From positions 24,403,301 to 24,467,300 of the forward strand of contig CM060109.1 in the NCBI GenBank assembly GCA_030522415.1: 64,000 bases of DNA, in the 5' to 3' direction. The notes below the pieces were generated by a model, which was given only the letters and a program-made list of their open reading frames with translations, was not told the origin of the DNA and did no database searches. This document shows, in pieces, positions 23,616 to 34,680 of the stretch. Source of the DNA: Channallabes apus. Lineage: Eukaryota > Chordata > Actinopteri > Siluriformes > Clariidae. Each line of letters starts with the position of its first letter. Within the stretch, counting starts at the first letter, position 1. The position numbers and the translations under genes are program-made.

Positions 23616-24115
23616 TGTCATGCTCCACGCCCTGTCTGCCGTCCTTTTCCCACGCTGTCACTTCCCCACGTGCTCATGTTTTTGTCTAGCCGTCACGTGC
23701 GCTCTCACGCCCCCGTTTCCGCCCCGTCTGCTCAGCTGTTTCTCATTCCATGACTGATTACTCCAGCGATTTAAGCATGCGCGGCGCGCTGCTTAAATCG
23801 CTGGATTATCTTGTGTTTTCATGCCCCGATCTTCTCGCGTTTATTTTCCCTTGATCTCACGTTGCCAAGTTCGCTTTGTTTCTCGTTTTTCGCTTTCGGT
23901 TTCTCGTCTCGGATTTGTTTGCCTCGCCCTTTGATCTCCCGGTTTTTGAATTTACGCTTCCTCTTTTGACCACGGCTTCCGCTTTACGATTTGGCTTAGA
24001 CGCTACGCTGACTGATCACCCGGCATTGACTTCCGCATTCCGACCACGCTCTCGCCTGACATTTCGGCACGTCATCTGCACTTGGATTCACCTCGTTCCG
24101 TTCCGCTTCGTGACA
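23616..24115 (+). repeat. Gypsy B 5' LTR
   Basis: 500 bases from TGTCATGCTCC to CTTCGTGACA. It is CpG-rich and carries a strong inverted repeat at 23763-23804. Line-by-line comparison with 28335-28834 showed no difference. Confidence 0.97.
23763..23809 (+). promoter_or_regulatory. Gypsy B LTR hairpin with TATA-like box and predicted RNA start
   Basis: CCAGCGATTTAAGC and its exact reverse complement GCTTAAATCGCTGG flank a 14-base GC-rich loop. TTTAAG at 23770-23775 lies about 30 bases before GCTGGATTAT (23800-23809). That decamer is complementary to the sequence just after the LTR, as expected if it forms the 5' end of the transcript. Start-site placement is inference. Confidence 0.5.
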
Positions 24116-24117
24116 GA

Positions 24118-24127
24118 ATAATCCAGC
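24118..24127 (+). promoter_or_regulatory. Gypsy B primer-binding site, probably self-primed
   Basis: Two bases after the LTR end comes ATAATCCAGC. It does not start with TGG, so it cannot pair with a tRNA CCA end at the usual place. It is instead a perfect 10-base complement of LTR positions 23800-23809. This is the arrangement known for Tf1-type self-priming, where the RNA's own 5' end folds back as primer. Confidence 0.65.
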
Positions 24128-24134
24128 CATCGAT

Positions 24135-27100
24135 ATGAATCCAGCAGATGTCGACTGCATGAATGTAGCACTGGAGCATCAGGGTGCTCCTCTTGAAGCT
24201 CACCACCAGGGGCTGCTCAACACCAAGCAAACCCTTGCTGACGTCACAACCCAGCTCCAAGGACTCCAGCTCTCTCCAACGCGACATGAGGACTCCATCA
24301 TGCAACGCGAACCACGCCTCCCTGCCCCCCCGACCTATGAGGGTGATCCTGGTACATGTCGCTCATTTCTCTCTCAGTGTACGCTGATATTCGAGCTCCA
24401 ACCCTCCACATTCTCCACCGAACGCTCCAAGGTGGCATATGTGATAACGCTGCTCTCAGGACGAGCTCAAGAATGGAGCACTTCTCTTTGGGACTCTCGC
24501 GACCCCTGCTGCTCCAACTACGAGGACTTCGCTGAGGAGATGAAGAGGGTGTTTGATCGCTCATGTCATGGAAGGGATGCTGGTCACAAACTGTTAAAGC
24601 TCCAACAAGGCTCGCGTTCGGCCTATGATTACGCCATAGAATTCCAGACCCTAGCTCTCTCCAGTGGGTGGAATAATCGTGCGTTGAGTGATGTGTTCTT
24701 TGAAGGACTGACAGAAGCACTTCAGGATGAGCTAATCTCTCGTGAACTACCGTCATCACTCCAAGATCTCATGGATTTGGCCGGCCGAGTGGATTCACGT
24801 CTCCGCCTTCGGAAAGGGGCCAGGATTGCACCACCTAGAGCCTTCCAGCGCCCCTACCCTCAGGATGAAACCATACAACTGGGCAGAACCCGCATTTCAC
24901 CAGAGGAGCGACGACGTCGTCGAGTGGAGGGAGCCTGCTTCTACTGTGGAGAATTGAACCATCTACTTAAGAACTGTGCAGTAAGGAGAAGGAGTCCTCA
25001 GGTTCAGCTGGGAGCACTGGAGGGCACTTCTCCAAAGAAACCTCCAGACCAACGCCGACTGCTTCCCATCTTCCTCATCCACGAACAACGAACCCACCTG
25101 GTGCAGGCACTGATCGACTCCGGTTCAGACCGTAACCTAATCAATGCCGCCTCAGCCAAGGCCCTGGGAATCCCTGCTCTGCCTTTAGAGACTCACCTCA
25201 AGGTTCAGGCCCTCGATGGGAGTCCACTTCCTTCTATCACCCACAGGACCCCTCTTCTCGGTCTAAGGGTCTCAGGTAACCATTCTGAGCAGACCTCGCT
25301 ATCCATCATGGAGGGATCTCATGCCACGGTCATTTTGGGCCTCCCCTGGCTGATCCGACATAACCCACAGATTGACTGGGCCGGAAACTCGATCTCAGCG
25401 TGGAGCCCATCATGTTCCACGACCTGCCTACGCGCTGCCCTCACGTCATGCCCCGATCCCGCCCAGGCGGATGAATCACTGGAACTCACCCATGTTCCAC
25501 CTGAGTATCACGACCTCAAGGCTGTGTTCAGCAAATCGCGCGCCATTTCTCTTCCCCCCCATCGGCCATACGACTGCGCTATTGATCTGCTCCCAGGCAC
25601 CTCTCCCCCCAAGGGCCGTCTTTACTCATTGTCACCCAAGGAACGCCAAGCCATGGACCATTACATCACCGAATCCCTCGCGGCGGGGATCATTCGTCCT
25701 TCTTCCTCTCCAGCGGGGGCCGGGTTCTTCTTCGTGGGCAAGAAAGACGGTTCCCTTCGTCCCTGCATAGATTACAGGGGTTTGAATGAGATCACTGTGA
25801 AGAACCGGTACCCCCTCCCACTAATGGCCACCGCCTTTGAGCTTCTCCAAGGAGCCAGGATTTTCACCAAGCTCGACTTACGCAATGCTTACCACCTTGT
25901 CCGCATCCGAGAGGGTGACGAGTGGAAAACGGCCTTCAATACCCCTACAGGGCATTACGAATACCTGGTGGTTCCGTTCGGCCTCACTAATGCCCCCGCA
26001 GTCTTCCAGGCCTTCATAAACGATATACTCAGAGACTTTCTCAACTTATCTGTGTTTGTCTACCTGGATGACATCCTGATCTTTTCCCGGGACCTGGAGG
26101 AGCATCAACAGCATGTCCAACAGGTGCTACAAAGGCTCCTAGAGAACAAATTATTTGCAAAACCAGAGAAGTGCGAATTCCACACCACTTCCACCACATT
26201 CCTTGGATTTGGCATCGGACCTTCAGGAATCCAGATGGAACCCGCCAAGCTTCAAGCCGTCACGAACTGGCCCACACCCACCTCACGACAGGAACTCCAG
26301 AGATTTCTGGGATTCTCAAATTTCTATCGCCGTTTCATCCGCGGCTACAGTTCTATCGCTGCCCCCCTAACAGCCCTAACCTCTCCCAAGGTTCGTTTTC
26401 GTTGGAACCAGGAATCTGAGGGAGCCTTCACCAAACTTAAGAAGCTGTTCACATCCGCTCCTATCCTCACCATCCCGGACCCGTCACGGCAGTTCATTGT
26501 GGAGGTCGACGCCTCCAGCACGGGAGTAGGAGGCATTCTCTCCCAGAGATCCGCCCATGACAACAAGCTGCACCCCTGCTCTTTCTTCTCACACCGATTA
26601 ACCCCCACCGAAGGAAATTATGGCATCGGAGATCGCGAGCTCCTGGCCATAAAACTAGCCCTGGAGGAGTGGAGACACTGGCTTGAAGGAACGGAGATCC
26701 CATTCCTGGTCTGGACTGACCACAAGAACCTTGAGTACCTTCGAGGCGCCAAGCGGCTGAACTCCCGCCAGGCCCGTTGGTCACTCTTTTTCACCAGGTT
26801 CAACTTCACCCTCTCCTACCATCCAGGATCCAAGAACGCCAAACCAGATGCTCTCTCCAGGCAGTTCACCCACACCCAAGACTCCACCATCAGCAACACC
26901 ATCCTCCCTTCGCACTGCCTACTCGCAGTGGCTGAGCTAGATATAGAGACTCGGGTGAAGCAGGCCTTGTCCCGTGAACCAGGCCCCAGTAATGGACCCC
27001 CCAATCGGCTATTCGTCCCACTCACTCTACGCTCCCAGGTCCTGGAATGGGCACATTGCTCCAAACTCTCTTGCCATCCAGGCTCTGCCCGAACCCTGTC

Positions 27101-28322
27101 CCAAGCCCAGCAGCGTTTTTGGTGGCCAACCATAAAGGAGGACGTCCCTGGCTTTGTGGCAGCTTGTGACATTTGTCAGCGATATAAACACCTCAACACC
27201 GCCCCAGCAGGCCTCCTCAGACCTTTACCAATCCCGCACCGTCCATGGTCCGATATCGCACTTGATTTTGTGACAGGATTACCCACCTCTGATGGCCACA
27301 CCTGTATCATGACCGTAGTGGATCGGTTCTCCAAGGCAGCCCACTTTATTCCCATCCCAAAACTCCCGTCCGCCAAGGAGACTGCAGAACTCATGATCCT
27401 CCACGTTTTTAAGCTCCACGGCCTGCCCAAAGATATCGTCTCCGATCGTGGCCCGCAGTTCACCTCTCAATTCTGGAAGGCATTTTGTAAGCTCATCGGA
27501 GCCACCCCAAGCCTGTCATCAGGGTTCCATCCTCAATCCAATGGGCAGACGGAAAGGAAGAACCAGGCTCTCGAGGTCGCCCTGAGATGCATGACCTACC
27601 GGGATGTCACCTCGTGGAGCAGATTCCTGCCCTGGGTCGAATACGCCCACAACTCTCTAGTCTCTTCGTCTACTGGGCTGTCCCCCTTCCAGTGCTGCCT
27701 GGGTTACCAACCACCCTTGTTCCCCTCTCAGGAAGAGGAGGTCAGCGTCCCCTCTGCCCAAGCCTTCATTCGCCGCTGCAGGAGGACCTGGACTCAGGCC
27801 AGAAGGACGCTGCTACGACAAGGCAGAACTTATAAGGAGCAAGCAGACCGCAGACGCTCTCAGGCCCCCAAGTACAGGATAGGGCAGAGAGTCATGCTCT
27901 CCACCAGAGACCTCCCTCTAAAGACCATTTCTCGTAAACTCTCTCCCCGATATGTAGGCCCATTCACGATTACCAAGATCATCAACCCATGCGCTGTCAA
28001 ACTCTTACTCCCCTCAACCATGCGAAGAATAAACCCCACGTTCCACGTATCCCAGCTACGCCGTCTTGCCTCAAGCCCATTAAGTCCCCCCACCCACCCT
28101 CTGCCTCCTCCCCATATCATTGATGGCGGTGAAGCCTACACCGTCCGCCGCCTCCTGAAAGCTCGCCGCCGAGGCATTCAGTACCTGGTGGACTGGGAAG
28201 GCTATGGCCCTGAGGAGAGAAGCTGGATCCCCGCCAAGTTCATCCTAGACCCCAAGCTAATCTCTGACTTTCAGAAACGCTTCCCTGAGGCTCCCCGTCC
28301 TAACGCCCAGAGGCGTTCGTAA
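24135..28322 (+). CDS. Gypsy B Gag-Pol polyprotein with chromodomain
   Basis: A single 1395-codon frame from an ATG 19 bases after the LTR. In order: gag region; CCHC zinc knuckle with Cys268, Cys271, His276, Cys281; aspartic protease with IDSGSD (Asp about 328); reverse transcriptase with KLDLRNAYH and catalytic YLDD at 643-646; RNase H starting with the Asp about 792 in VEVDASSTG; an integrase zinc domain around 973-1018 (ending CDICQRYK); an integrase core with Asp1044, Asp1104 and Glu1140, giving the DDX35E spacing; and a chromodomain at about 1332-1383 ([15 protein letters not shown]). All catalytic residues I can check are present. Chromodomains of this group can direct integration to particular chromatin. 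Gag and Pol share one frame with no visible frameshift signal, so separation must be proteolytic. Confidence 0.96.
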   Translation: MNPADVDCMNVALEHQGAPLEAHHQGLLNTKQTLADVTTQLQGLQLSPTRHEDSIMQREPRLPAPPTYEGDPGTCRSFLSQCTLIFELQPSTFSTERSKVAYVITLLSGRAQEWSTSLWDSRDPCCSNYEDFAEEMKRVFDRSCHGRDAGHKLLKLQQGSRSAYDYAIEFQTLALSSGWNNRALSDVFFEGLTEALQDELISRELPSSLQDLMDLAGRVDSRLRLRKGARIAPPRAFQRPYPQDETIQLGRTRISPEERRRRRVEGACFYCGELNHLLKNCAVRRRSPQVQLGALEGTSPKKPPDQRRLLPIFLIHEQRTHLVQALIDSGSDRNLINAASAKALGIPALPLETHLKVQALDGSPLPSITHRTPLLGLRVSGNHSEQTSLSIMEGSHATVILGLPWLIRHNPQIDWAGNSISAWSPSCSTTCLRAALTSCPDPAQADESLELTHVPPEYHDLKAVFSKSRAISLPPHRPYDCAIDLLPGTSPPKGRLYSLSPKERQAMDHYITESLAAGIIRPSSSPAGAGFFFVGKKDGSLRPCIDYRGLNEITVKNRYPLPLMATAFELLQGARIFTKLDLRNAYHLVRIREGDEWKTAFNTPTGHYEYLVVPFGLTNAPAVFQAFINDILRDFLNLSVFVYLDDILIFSRDLEEHQQHVQQVLQRLLENKLFAKPEKCEFHTTSTTFLGFGIGPSGIQMEPAKLQAVTNWPTPTSRQELQRFLGFSNFYRRFIRGYSSIAAPLTALTSPKVRFRWNQESEGAFTKLKKLFTSAPILTIPDPSRQFIVEVDASSTGVGGILSQRSAHDNKLHPCSFFSHRLTPTEGNYGIGDRELLAIKLALEEWRHWLEGTEIPFLVWTDHKNLEYLRGAKRLNSRQARWSLFFTRFNFTLSYHPGSKNAKPDALSRQFTHTQDSTISNTILPSHCLLAVAELDIETRVKQALSREPGPSNGPPNRLFVPLTLRSQVLEWAHCSKLSCHPGSARTLSQAQQRFWWPTIKEDVPGFVAACDICQRYKHLNTAPAGLLRPLPIPHRPWSDIALDFVTGLPTSDGHTCIMTVVDRFSKAAHFIPIPKLPSAKETAELMILHVFKLHGLPKDIVSDRGPQFTSQFWKAFCKLIGATPSLSSGFHPQSNGQTERKNQALEVALRCMTYRDVTSWSRFLPWVEYAHNSLVSSSTGLSPFQCCLGYQPPLFPSQEEEVSVPSAQAFIRRCRRTWTQARRTLLRQGRTYKEQADRRRSQAPKYRIGQRVMLSTRDLPLKTISRKLSPRYVGPFTITKIINPCAVKLLLPSTMRRINPTFHVSQLRRLASSPLSPPTHPLPPPHIIDGGEAYTVRRLLKARRRGIQYLVDWEGYGPEERSWIPAKFILDPKLISDFQKRFPEAPRPNAQRRS

Positions 28323-28331
28323 GAGGGGGGG
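28321..28331 (+). promoter_or_regulatory. Gypsy B polypurine tract
   Basis: AAGAGGGGGGG, four bases before the 3' LTR, overlapping the stop codon of the polyprotein. It is the expected primer for plus-strand DNA synthesis. Confidence 0.8.
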
Positions 28332-28334
28332 TAC

Positions 28335-28834
28335 TGTCATGCTCCACGCCCTGTCTGCCGTCCTTTTCCCACGCTGTCACTTCCCCACGTGCTCATGTTT
28401 TTGTCTAGCCGTCACGTGCGCTCTCACGCCCCCGTTTCCGCCCCGTCTGCTCAGCTGTTTCTCATTCCATGACTGATTACTCCAGCGATTTAAGCATGCG
28501 CGGCGCGCTGCTTAAATCGCTGGATTATCTTGTGTTTTCATGCCCCGATCTTCTCGCGTTTATTTTCCCTTGATCTCACGTTGCCAAGTTCGCTTTGTTT
28601 CTCGTTTTTCGCTTTCGGTTTCTCGTCTCGGATTTGTTTGCCTCGCCCTTTGATCTCCCGGTTTTTGAATTTACGCTTCCTCTTTTGACCACGGCTTCCG
28701 CTTTACGATTTGGCTTAGACGCTACGCTGACTGATCACCCGGCATTGACTTCCGCATTCCGACCACGCTCTCGCCTGACATTTCGGCACGTCATCTGCAC
28801 TTGGATTCACCTCGTTCCGTTCCGCTTCGTGACA
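28335..28834 (+). repeat. Gypsy B 3' LTR
   Basis: 500 bases, reading as identical to 23616-24115. The same hairpin is at 28482-28523. GATGC follows at 28835-28839. Confidence 0.97.
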
Positions 28835-29013
28835 GATGCAGATATACTGTAAAATGATAAATGATTACTTTAAGTATCAGAATGATGAGCAAATCACATA
28901 CATCAGGACGAAAAAAGTGTCCTTTAAAATTATTTTAAATATATATATATATATATTGCATTTTTTTTTAATTATAATAAATAGCATATTAATTTATATT
29001 AAACTATAATCAA

Positions 29014-29370
29014 TAAGGCAGCACGGTGGCTTAGAATGGTTAGCACCACCATTGTCCATCTCCAGAGCTCAACTTGTAAGGTCCATGCACATAAATTCAT
29101 GTTCTCCCTGTGCTTGGTAGGTTTTATTCATGAACTTTGAGCTCCCCTACTGTCAGAAGACATGGCCTGTAGACTTGCTGTCATTTACAAAATCCCAGCA
29201 GTATATGATTGGTTGTTTAAGTGTGTGCACATGCACTTTTATCCTGGGGTCCTCAGTACTGTATGTAACTTTCCCTACAGCAATAGCCATTGGCATGAGG
29301 TCATTGATCATTGCAGCCAACCAGTGTTTAGAGATGTCAGCTTGAATGGATGAATGGATGGATGATTCAA
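29014..29370 (+). repeat. tRNA-headed SINE-like repeat, diverged
   Basis: GGCAGCACGGTGGCTTAGAA with TTAGCACCACCATTGTCCA starts the copy, followed by GTTCTCCCTGTGCTTGGTAG. Beyond 29160 the resemblance fades, and it ends in a GGATGAATGGATGGATGA tail. Confidence 0.6.
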
Positions 29371-30009
29371 TGGATAATCAATAATAATTTTGGATTTATG
29401 ATTATCTTTTTAATTGTTAGATCCATCCAAACTGTTCAATTGTTACGCCTCATAAGCTACTTATTCACTAGCCATACATAGTCATAAAAAGTGTTAGGGC
29501 ACATATTTTATCTGTTTAATGCGTGTATGCTTTATCTACTATATATACTTTGGATAAGGCTATATATAAATCCTGAGGGTTGAATGATGTGTACTTTTTA
29601 TTTAATTTGTTACATTTACTAACAATGTAGTATATATATATTTTTTTTATAAATATGTAAACTTGTTAGTGGAAATTAGTCCAATCATATACATTGTTAA
29701 TATGCTTACACATGATTTTAGTGTATTTATGTATACATTGCAGGAAAATTATTGAAATTAAATAAATCTACTCTACAAACTTACTCATCTCCTGACATTT
29801 TTATTTAGCCCTCACACATTCTAAAACTCCTCTTCTCTTATCAAGACAATGACAAGAATGCATCCCGGCCCTGTACATGTCAAGAATCATCCACTGTGGT
29901 GACCATCTCATACTGTATACAACAATGCAATCAGTTATCTGTGCTTTTGAAAATGACCTGCAGTGTTATGTTTCAACACAAGCATTTCTTGCCCTACCTC
30001 AGCAAATTT

Positions 30010-30265
30010 TTCATTGGATCATTTGATCCACAAGATCTGCCACAGGTTTTACATTGGATGCTCTTCCAGTGGCGAACCCTCCCATTTCCCAACTGGAATT
30101 AGGACTGACACTGCACACATTGGCTGAGACATATGGGTCATAGGGTTAAGTATCTTACCCAAGGACCCAATATACAGTACTGTAGGTGACCTGGCAGTGG
30201 CAGGGCTTGAACCCATGACCCAGCAACCCTAAGTTTCTACTGCCTGAGCCACCACTGCCCCTCTT
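30010..30265 (-). repeat. second tRNA-headed SINE family copy
   Basis: On the minus strand it starts GGGGCAGTGGTGGCTCAGGC (A box) and has GGGTTCAAGCCCTGCC (B box). It then carries GGGTCCTTGGGTAAG and ends in AAGAGCATCCAATGTAAAAC. Both polymerase III boxes differ from the GGCGGCACGG family, so this is a separate SINE. Confidence 0.7.
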
Positions 30266-30570
30266 CAGCATAAACATCTATTTGAAAAGGTAAACATATT
30301 TACAGTTTTCATTATGACATATAAGGTTATGACACATTATTTACATTTTCATTAAGCAGAATTTCTCAATATTTTTCCACTTCTCCGCTGTTGATATTAG
30401 CACCCTGGGGACAATGAAAAGTCCATGGTAGACACCCTTTCCTGAGAGTGTCCCCATTAATCAAGCATTATGTGAAATAATCATGTTATCATCAAAGTGT
30501 TTTGTAAACCGAACACTAATTTGTGAAAGCGTTTTTTTTGCTTCGGATACACAATCATTTTGAGATTTAC

Positions 30571-30717
30571 CTCTGCCATGACAGGGCAGGTTCGACGTCC
30601 CTCTGCACTTCTTCTGACTGGCTTCCAAAGAGAGTGAACAGGACAGAGGATGCTCACACTTCTTGCCTGTCCAGCCCTCTTTGCAGTCACACCTCCCGCA
30701 GTTACATTGTCCGCGGC
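30571..30717 (-). CDS. itgbl1: itgbl1 exon 7, integrin EGF-like module
   Basis: 147 bases (49 codons), phase 1 on both sides, found by reading the minus strand between an acceptor TTCTGTAG ending at 30718 and a donor GTAAAT at 30570. The product reads [20 protein letters not shown], then an EHPLSCSLS link and ends CHGRG. The cysteine spacing matches the neighbouring modules, and the Cys-Asn-Cys-Gly-Arg-Cys-Asp-Cys-Lys core is shared with mammalian ITGBL1. The exon opens with an Arg where most vertebrate copies have His in the Gly-His-Gly motif. It precedes the giant intron 7. Confidence 0.96.
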
Positions 30718-31369
30718 CTACAGAAGCAATGAAGGATGCAAAATAAGCTGCGACTGTACTCTGGAGACCGGCACAGCAAATTACAATACATATGACTGCA
30801 TATTATTTTTAAGGGTTTATATGCAACTTTACTCCTCCCGAGTTTGCTCCACCTTTCCACTGCATGCAAAACACATAGTCCTGACCGCTGAGTAATGCCC
30901 CAATATTAAACACAGATGTGTGCATGTTTTTCTTTCTTGTCTCATGTCTGTGAGCTCAGGCTAATACAGCAGCCCTGTGTTTACCTAAAGGAGGAGTAAG
31001 GGAGGATTGAATGTCACATGGAAGGAGTACGGGCCCACCCTTATTGTTGTAACCAAATCCAGTAATTTCACCACAGATCTAGATCTGTCTACTATTTCAG
31101 ATAATTACTCGACACTCGTTATGTTATAATATCCCGATTCATTAAGCCAAACTATTTATAATACAGCATGGTCACAAGGCTGCATGACCTCTGCATAAGC
31201 CTTTCATGAAATAATCCACTTTTAATCACTTTTGGCATTGGGTTAACATAGCATGAGTTAAGTGACCTAGATTTTTGTCAGGTTGAGTTATGGAAATTTC
31301 AGAGCAGACTTGCAGTTGGGTACTGTGGCTTTGTAGCTCAGTGCAGTTTCGTTTTTAAAAAATGATTTC

Positions 31370-31660
31370 ATTTGCAATAGATAAATGTTTTGGAGATAAA
31401 GCAAGAGAGGCCAGATTGTGGTGGTTTGGACATGTTCAGAGGAGAGCTTGTGAATATCTACTTGTGAATATCTACAGAAGGATGCTGAGGTTGGAACTGC
31501 CAGGCAGGAGGTCTAGAGGAAGACCAAAGAGAAGATTTATGGATGCAGTGAGAGAGGACATGAGGTTAGTTGGAGTGAGAGAAGAGGATGCAGAGGATAG
31601 GGTTAGATGGAGGCAGATGATTCACCCCTGAAAGGGAACAGCCAAAAGATGAAGGAGAAG
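31370..31660 (+). mobile_element. RTE-type LINE, 3' end
   Basis: The frame reads [38 protein letters not shown] and EEDAEDRVRWRQMI, the C-terminal end of the LINE protein at 59456-62728. It ends in CTGAAAGGGAACAGCC and a GAAG-rich tail. A 15-base local duplication (TGTGAATATCTAC, twice) is present. Confidence 0.8.
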
Positions 31661-32014
31661 AAGATGCAGCTGTGTGTAGTGTAACCCAGCACTTAGCATG
31701 TTTAACCTGTTGCATAGTCACGGTTTTGTAAGTAACAGTCATTTCACTCTCTACACGCTATGTGGGTTTTCTTTGCCATTTAAAATTCCATTTAACCTTA
31801 TTAACCTCCATTTAACCTCAATCCATTTAATGAAAATCCTCTGGGGTTCTCCATTCAGATCACAGCTATGACATCAAAATAAGTTACACAGTACAAGTTT
31901 TCTGACTTTAAATTAACAAAAGTTTACTTTAAATCGAAAACATTGTAGATTTAAACAACAACTCTAAAACATTTCCTGTTATGTGATTAAACTTTCATTC
32001 TTATAGATGAATGA

Positions 32015-32290
32015 GGATGGGTTCCAGATGAGGATGGGTTCCCTTTTTGAGTTTTGTTCATCTCAAAGTTGTGGCTCATGGCTCCTTTTGGGGAGATTTT
32101 CCTTGCCACTGTCACCCCCAGCTTGCTCATCAGAATAAAGCTGATAGTTATAATGTATACTTTTAAATTTATACAAAAGTTTGTCCTTATATTTTTCTAA
32201 TTTATATCCATATTTGTTTTTTATTTCTGTAACGTTGCTTTGTGACATTTTCCATTGTTGAAAGCGCTATATAAATAACATTGAACTGAA
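32015..32290 (+). mobile_element. LINE 3' untranslated tail (L2/CR1-like)
   Basis: GGATGGGTTCCCTTTTTGAG, GGGGAGATTTTCCTTGCCAC and CAAGCGCTATATAAAT-like AAAGCGCTATATAAATAACA lead to an ATTGAACTGAACTGAA tail. Such short repeated tails mark the 3' end of fish L2/CR1-group LINEs. No coding part is left. Confidence 0.6.
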
Positions 32291-33234
32291 CTGAAAATTA
32301 ATTAATATTCAGACAGGATATGATTTCTGTGCATAAGGTATGTTTGTTAAGTAATAGTGATTGATTCACTTTGAGTGATATTTGTATAAATCACAGCGAG
32401 CGGATTGTCCGACTGAAAATTCCATGCATATCACATCCACCTCCTTTTAATGCATAATAATTATTTTGCCATTTATTATAAGTGCTTGCAGGGCTTGTGG
32501 TTTATTACTAAGGTCACATGACCATGCATTAATGTGGGCTAAGTTGGTGCTAGAAAATCGATAGTTTATTTACAATCCCTGGTAGTAATGGTTCTCTGAC
32601 TGAAAATAAATGTTTTAAAATATTGCCTTTTTTTAATCTTTTTTTTAAAAAACTCATTCAATTCTAAACGAACAATTCAGTTTTGGATTTCATTGGAAAT
32701 GTACAGTTTCCTTGAGGGTCCCTATCTTTGGGCCCATGTTAATGCAAAATATGGTTTAATCTTTTCAGACAATGCAACAAAAAAAAAAGTTACATGACAA
32801 ACTCTATATATACCTGTAGTAGATACTCTGGAAATAACTGAACTACCCTACAACCTCATGTAAAACTAATCCAAATATTGCATTTGAGTAAGTTTGATGA
32901 CAATATTTATGTGTGACATCATCCCCATTATGTGACTCCAGTAATTAAGCTACTGTAAATCATTAGTCATCTGGATGTAGTTGATGTATGTCAACCTGGT
33001 AAATTTCACAACACAACCATTTACAACCAAAATGTCAACTTGAGTCTACAGTAGATAAATGTTCTGAAAGTTATCCTTGTCATGCAGGGCTTATGCAGGC
33101 ACCATTTTTCCTTTAAACGCCCCCAATGTTACTTTTAAAATGCCAGATAGTTTGAAAACTTTTATCTGACAATATTAGCAACCCTAATTAACACACAGCA
33201 AAAAAAAAAAAAAAAAACACCACTCTTGTTTTAC

Positions 33235-33375
33235 CAGAGCAGAATTCATCTGAGTATCTGTCATATGTGTCATGGCAGCTCCTTTCGTCACACTCGCATG
33301 TGTCTCCGTGGATGTCACCCCAGTCTCCTGATGGATCAACATCATAGCAGGTGCATTCTCCACAAACACATGTTC
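33235..33375 (-). CDS. itgbl1: itgbl1 exon 6, integrin EGF-like module
   Basis: 141 bases (47 codons), phase 1 on both sides. The acceptor CTTGTCAG ends at 33376 and the donor is GTAAAA at 33234. The product reads [20 protein letters not shown], then [20 protein letters not shown] and ends EFCSG. The [10 protein letters not shown] segment is diagnostic of ITGBL1 rather than of a true integrin beta subunit. An 18-base A run on the plus strand at 33200-33217 lies inside the following intron, close to the donor, and is not coding. Confidence 0.97.
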
Positions 33376-33679
33376 CTGACAAGAAAAACAGAGCAATGGA
33401 ATACTGAGTGCATGCTTTGTTCTTGAAGTGAAGTTTTAAAACTTTATGAAGACATTTTGAAGAGTACTGTATATTAAACCAAATGGTTTCAAAGATACAA
33501 TGTCCCAAACAATATCTCAGATCACTTCTGTCCATTCTGGCTTGTGTTTTTAACCCTGTAATATCTTAGGGCCTATGAGTGGCCCCATGCTTGCATTTGT
33601 CATTCTTGTGTCACACTGCGTATGTTTTTCTCTCCACCATATCAACTGTAGAATACTAAATAATAAATAGTAATAAACA

Positions 33680-33860
33680 CTTCGGGCACGAGCACAAGGC
33701 AGGGTACACCCTGTATGGATCTGGATCTTTGGACTGCGGGTGGGAACCGGAGCACCCGGGGGGAAACCCACTCAGCACGGAAAGAACATGCAAACAGAAG
33801 GAGGAAGGAATCGAACCCAGACCCAGGAGGTGCAACCACTAATCCACTGTGCTGCCTATC
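33680..33860 (-). repeat. tRNA-headed SINE-like repeat, truncated
   Basis: Reverse copy: GGGTACACCCTGTATGG at the left, ACCCACTCAGCACGG in the middle, then AATCGAACCCAGACCC (B box) and CACTGTGCTGCC at the head. Confidence 0.7.
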
Positions 33861-34539
33861 ATGCTTTAATATACAGTAAATAATCAAATAACAAGATGCA
33901 GAGAATGCATTTTTATCTGAATAAGTAAAAAAGAAGGAGAGCAGTGGCTTCAGCCATATCTCGCAAATTTTCTGGAACAGTTTTGTGGAGAAACAGAGTC
34001 AAGGGAAACACCTCCACTTGGATGCACATGAGCCAAGCTGCTCCACTACTCAAAATCCCATTTTCTCTCATCTGCTCCAGTGAAGAGAGGGCACACGGAT
34101 AGCCCTGCCATCTGCCAGCCTCATTCTGCTGCTGCCACTGGTCTGACCTGCAATAACCTTGTATCCCATGTGTACTCAGAGAATGCTCATTCTTATTTGG
34201 TGTGCATTTACAAGTGTATTTTTGTAAATAATGATAGGCTGACTGCAGAGCGCAAAGTGGGTGACACTGTTGCAGATCCTACCCAAATGAGTTTCCTTCC
34301 ATTAGGTACAGTAGGTGGATCAACTTCTTTAAATTCTCTTTAAGAGTCAATAAGTGTTTGGTGTCTTGCAGTTTACAGTACCTGTGTGCCATCCAGAGCG
34401 CATTTCTGAATAAGTGTAAGATCACCATTTTAATTATGTTTATCCAGTGTGATGTATGTAATCTAGTGTGATTCTGAATTCAGCGGGCTGATACAAAAGC
34501 TCTTGTATATTGACCGTCATACTTTTTTATAGCTCAAAT

Positions 34540-34680
34540 TCAAATTCAAATTTTATTTGTCACATACACAGTATAATATGCAGTGAAATGCTTAGACGAC
34601 CGCCAGTGACCTTAAAAAGAAAATAAAAGCTTGTACGTAAAATAAATAATCAATAAAAAGGAAATACTAAAGAAATAATT
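34540..34680. repeat. dispersed repeat tail (TTTTATTTGTCACATACAC type)
   Basis: The AAATTCAAATTTTATTTGTC and GCAGTGAAATGCTT blocks recur in many fish genomes as a LINE or SINE end. It is recognised from general knowledge only, and no boundary signals are visible. Confidence 0.45.

Larger units (their letters stand above)
23616..28834 (+). mobile_element. Ty3/Gypsy chromodomain retrotransposon B, sushi-like, intact
   Basis: A 5219-bp element bounded by two 500-bp LTRs that read as identical, with TG...CA ends and GATGC duplicated at 23611-23615 and 28835-28839. One uninterrupted Gag-Pol frame fills the interior. A polypurine tract sits just before the 3' LTR. The reverse transcriptase sequence ([20 protein letters not shown]) and the C-terminal chromodomain place it with vertebrate Tf1/sushi chromoviruses. 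Identical LTRs mean very recent insertion, since both are copied from one template at integration. It lies in itgbl1 intron 7, antisense to the gene. Confidence 0.96.
962..30570 (-). other. itgbl1: itgbl1 intron 7 (29.6 kb, transposon-rich)
   Basis: The interval between exon 7 and exon 8 is nearly three times the next longest intron in the window. About 10.5 kb of it is two Ty3/Gypsy elements of opposite orientation, and the rest holds Tc1-like fragments, SINE copies and unclassified repeats listed separately. The intervals 1811-3282, 4804-6890, 9621-11427, 11906-13960 and 20091-23610 show no coding potential that I can support: only AT-rich sequence, short runs and microsatellites. Confidence 0.9.

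Noticed and set aside
23876..24121. 81-codon frame in the Gypsy B LTR, repeated at 28595-28852
   Set aside because: It lies wholly within the LTR and is Phe/Leu-rich from the pyrimidine-rich sequence; no evidence that it is translated.
24298..28120. Many antisense and out-of-frame ORFs of 60-150 codons inside Gypsy B
   Set aside because: They are shadows of the GC-rich 1395-codon Gag-Pol frame and have no domains of their own.
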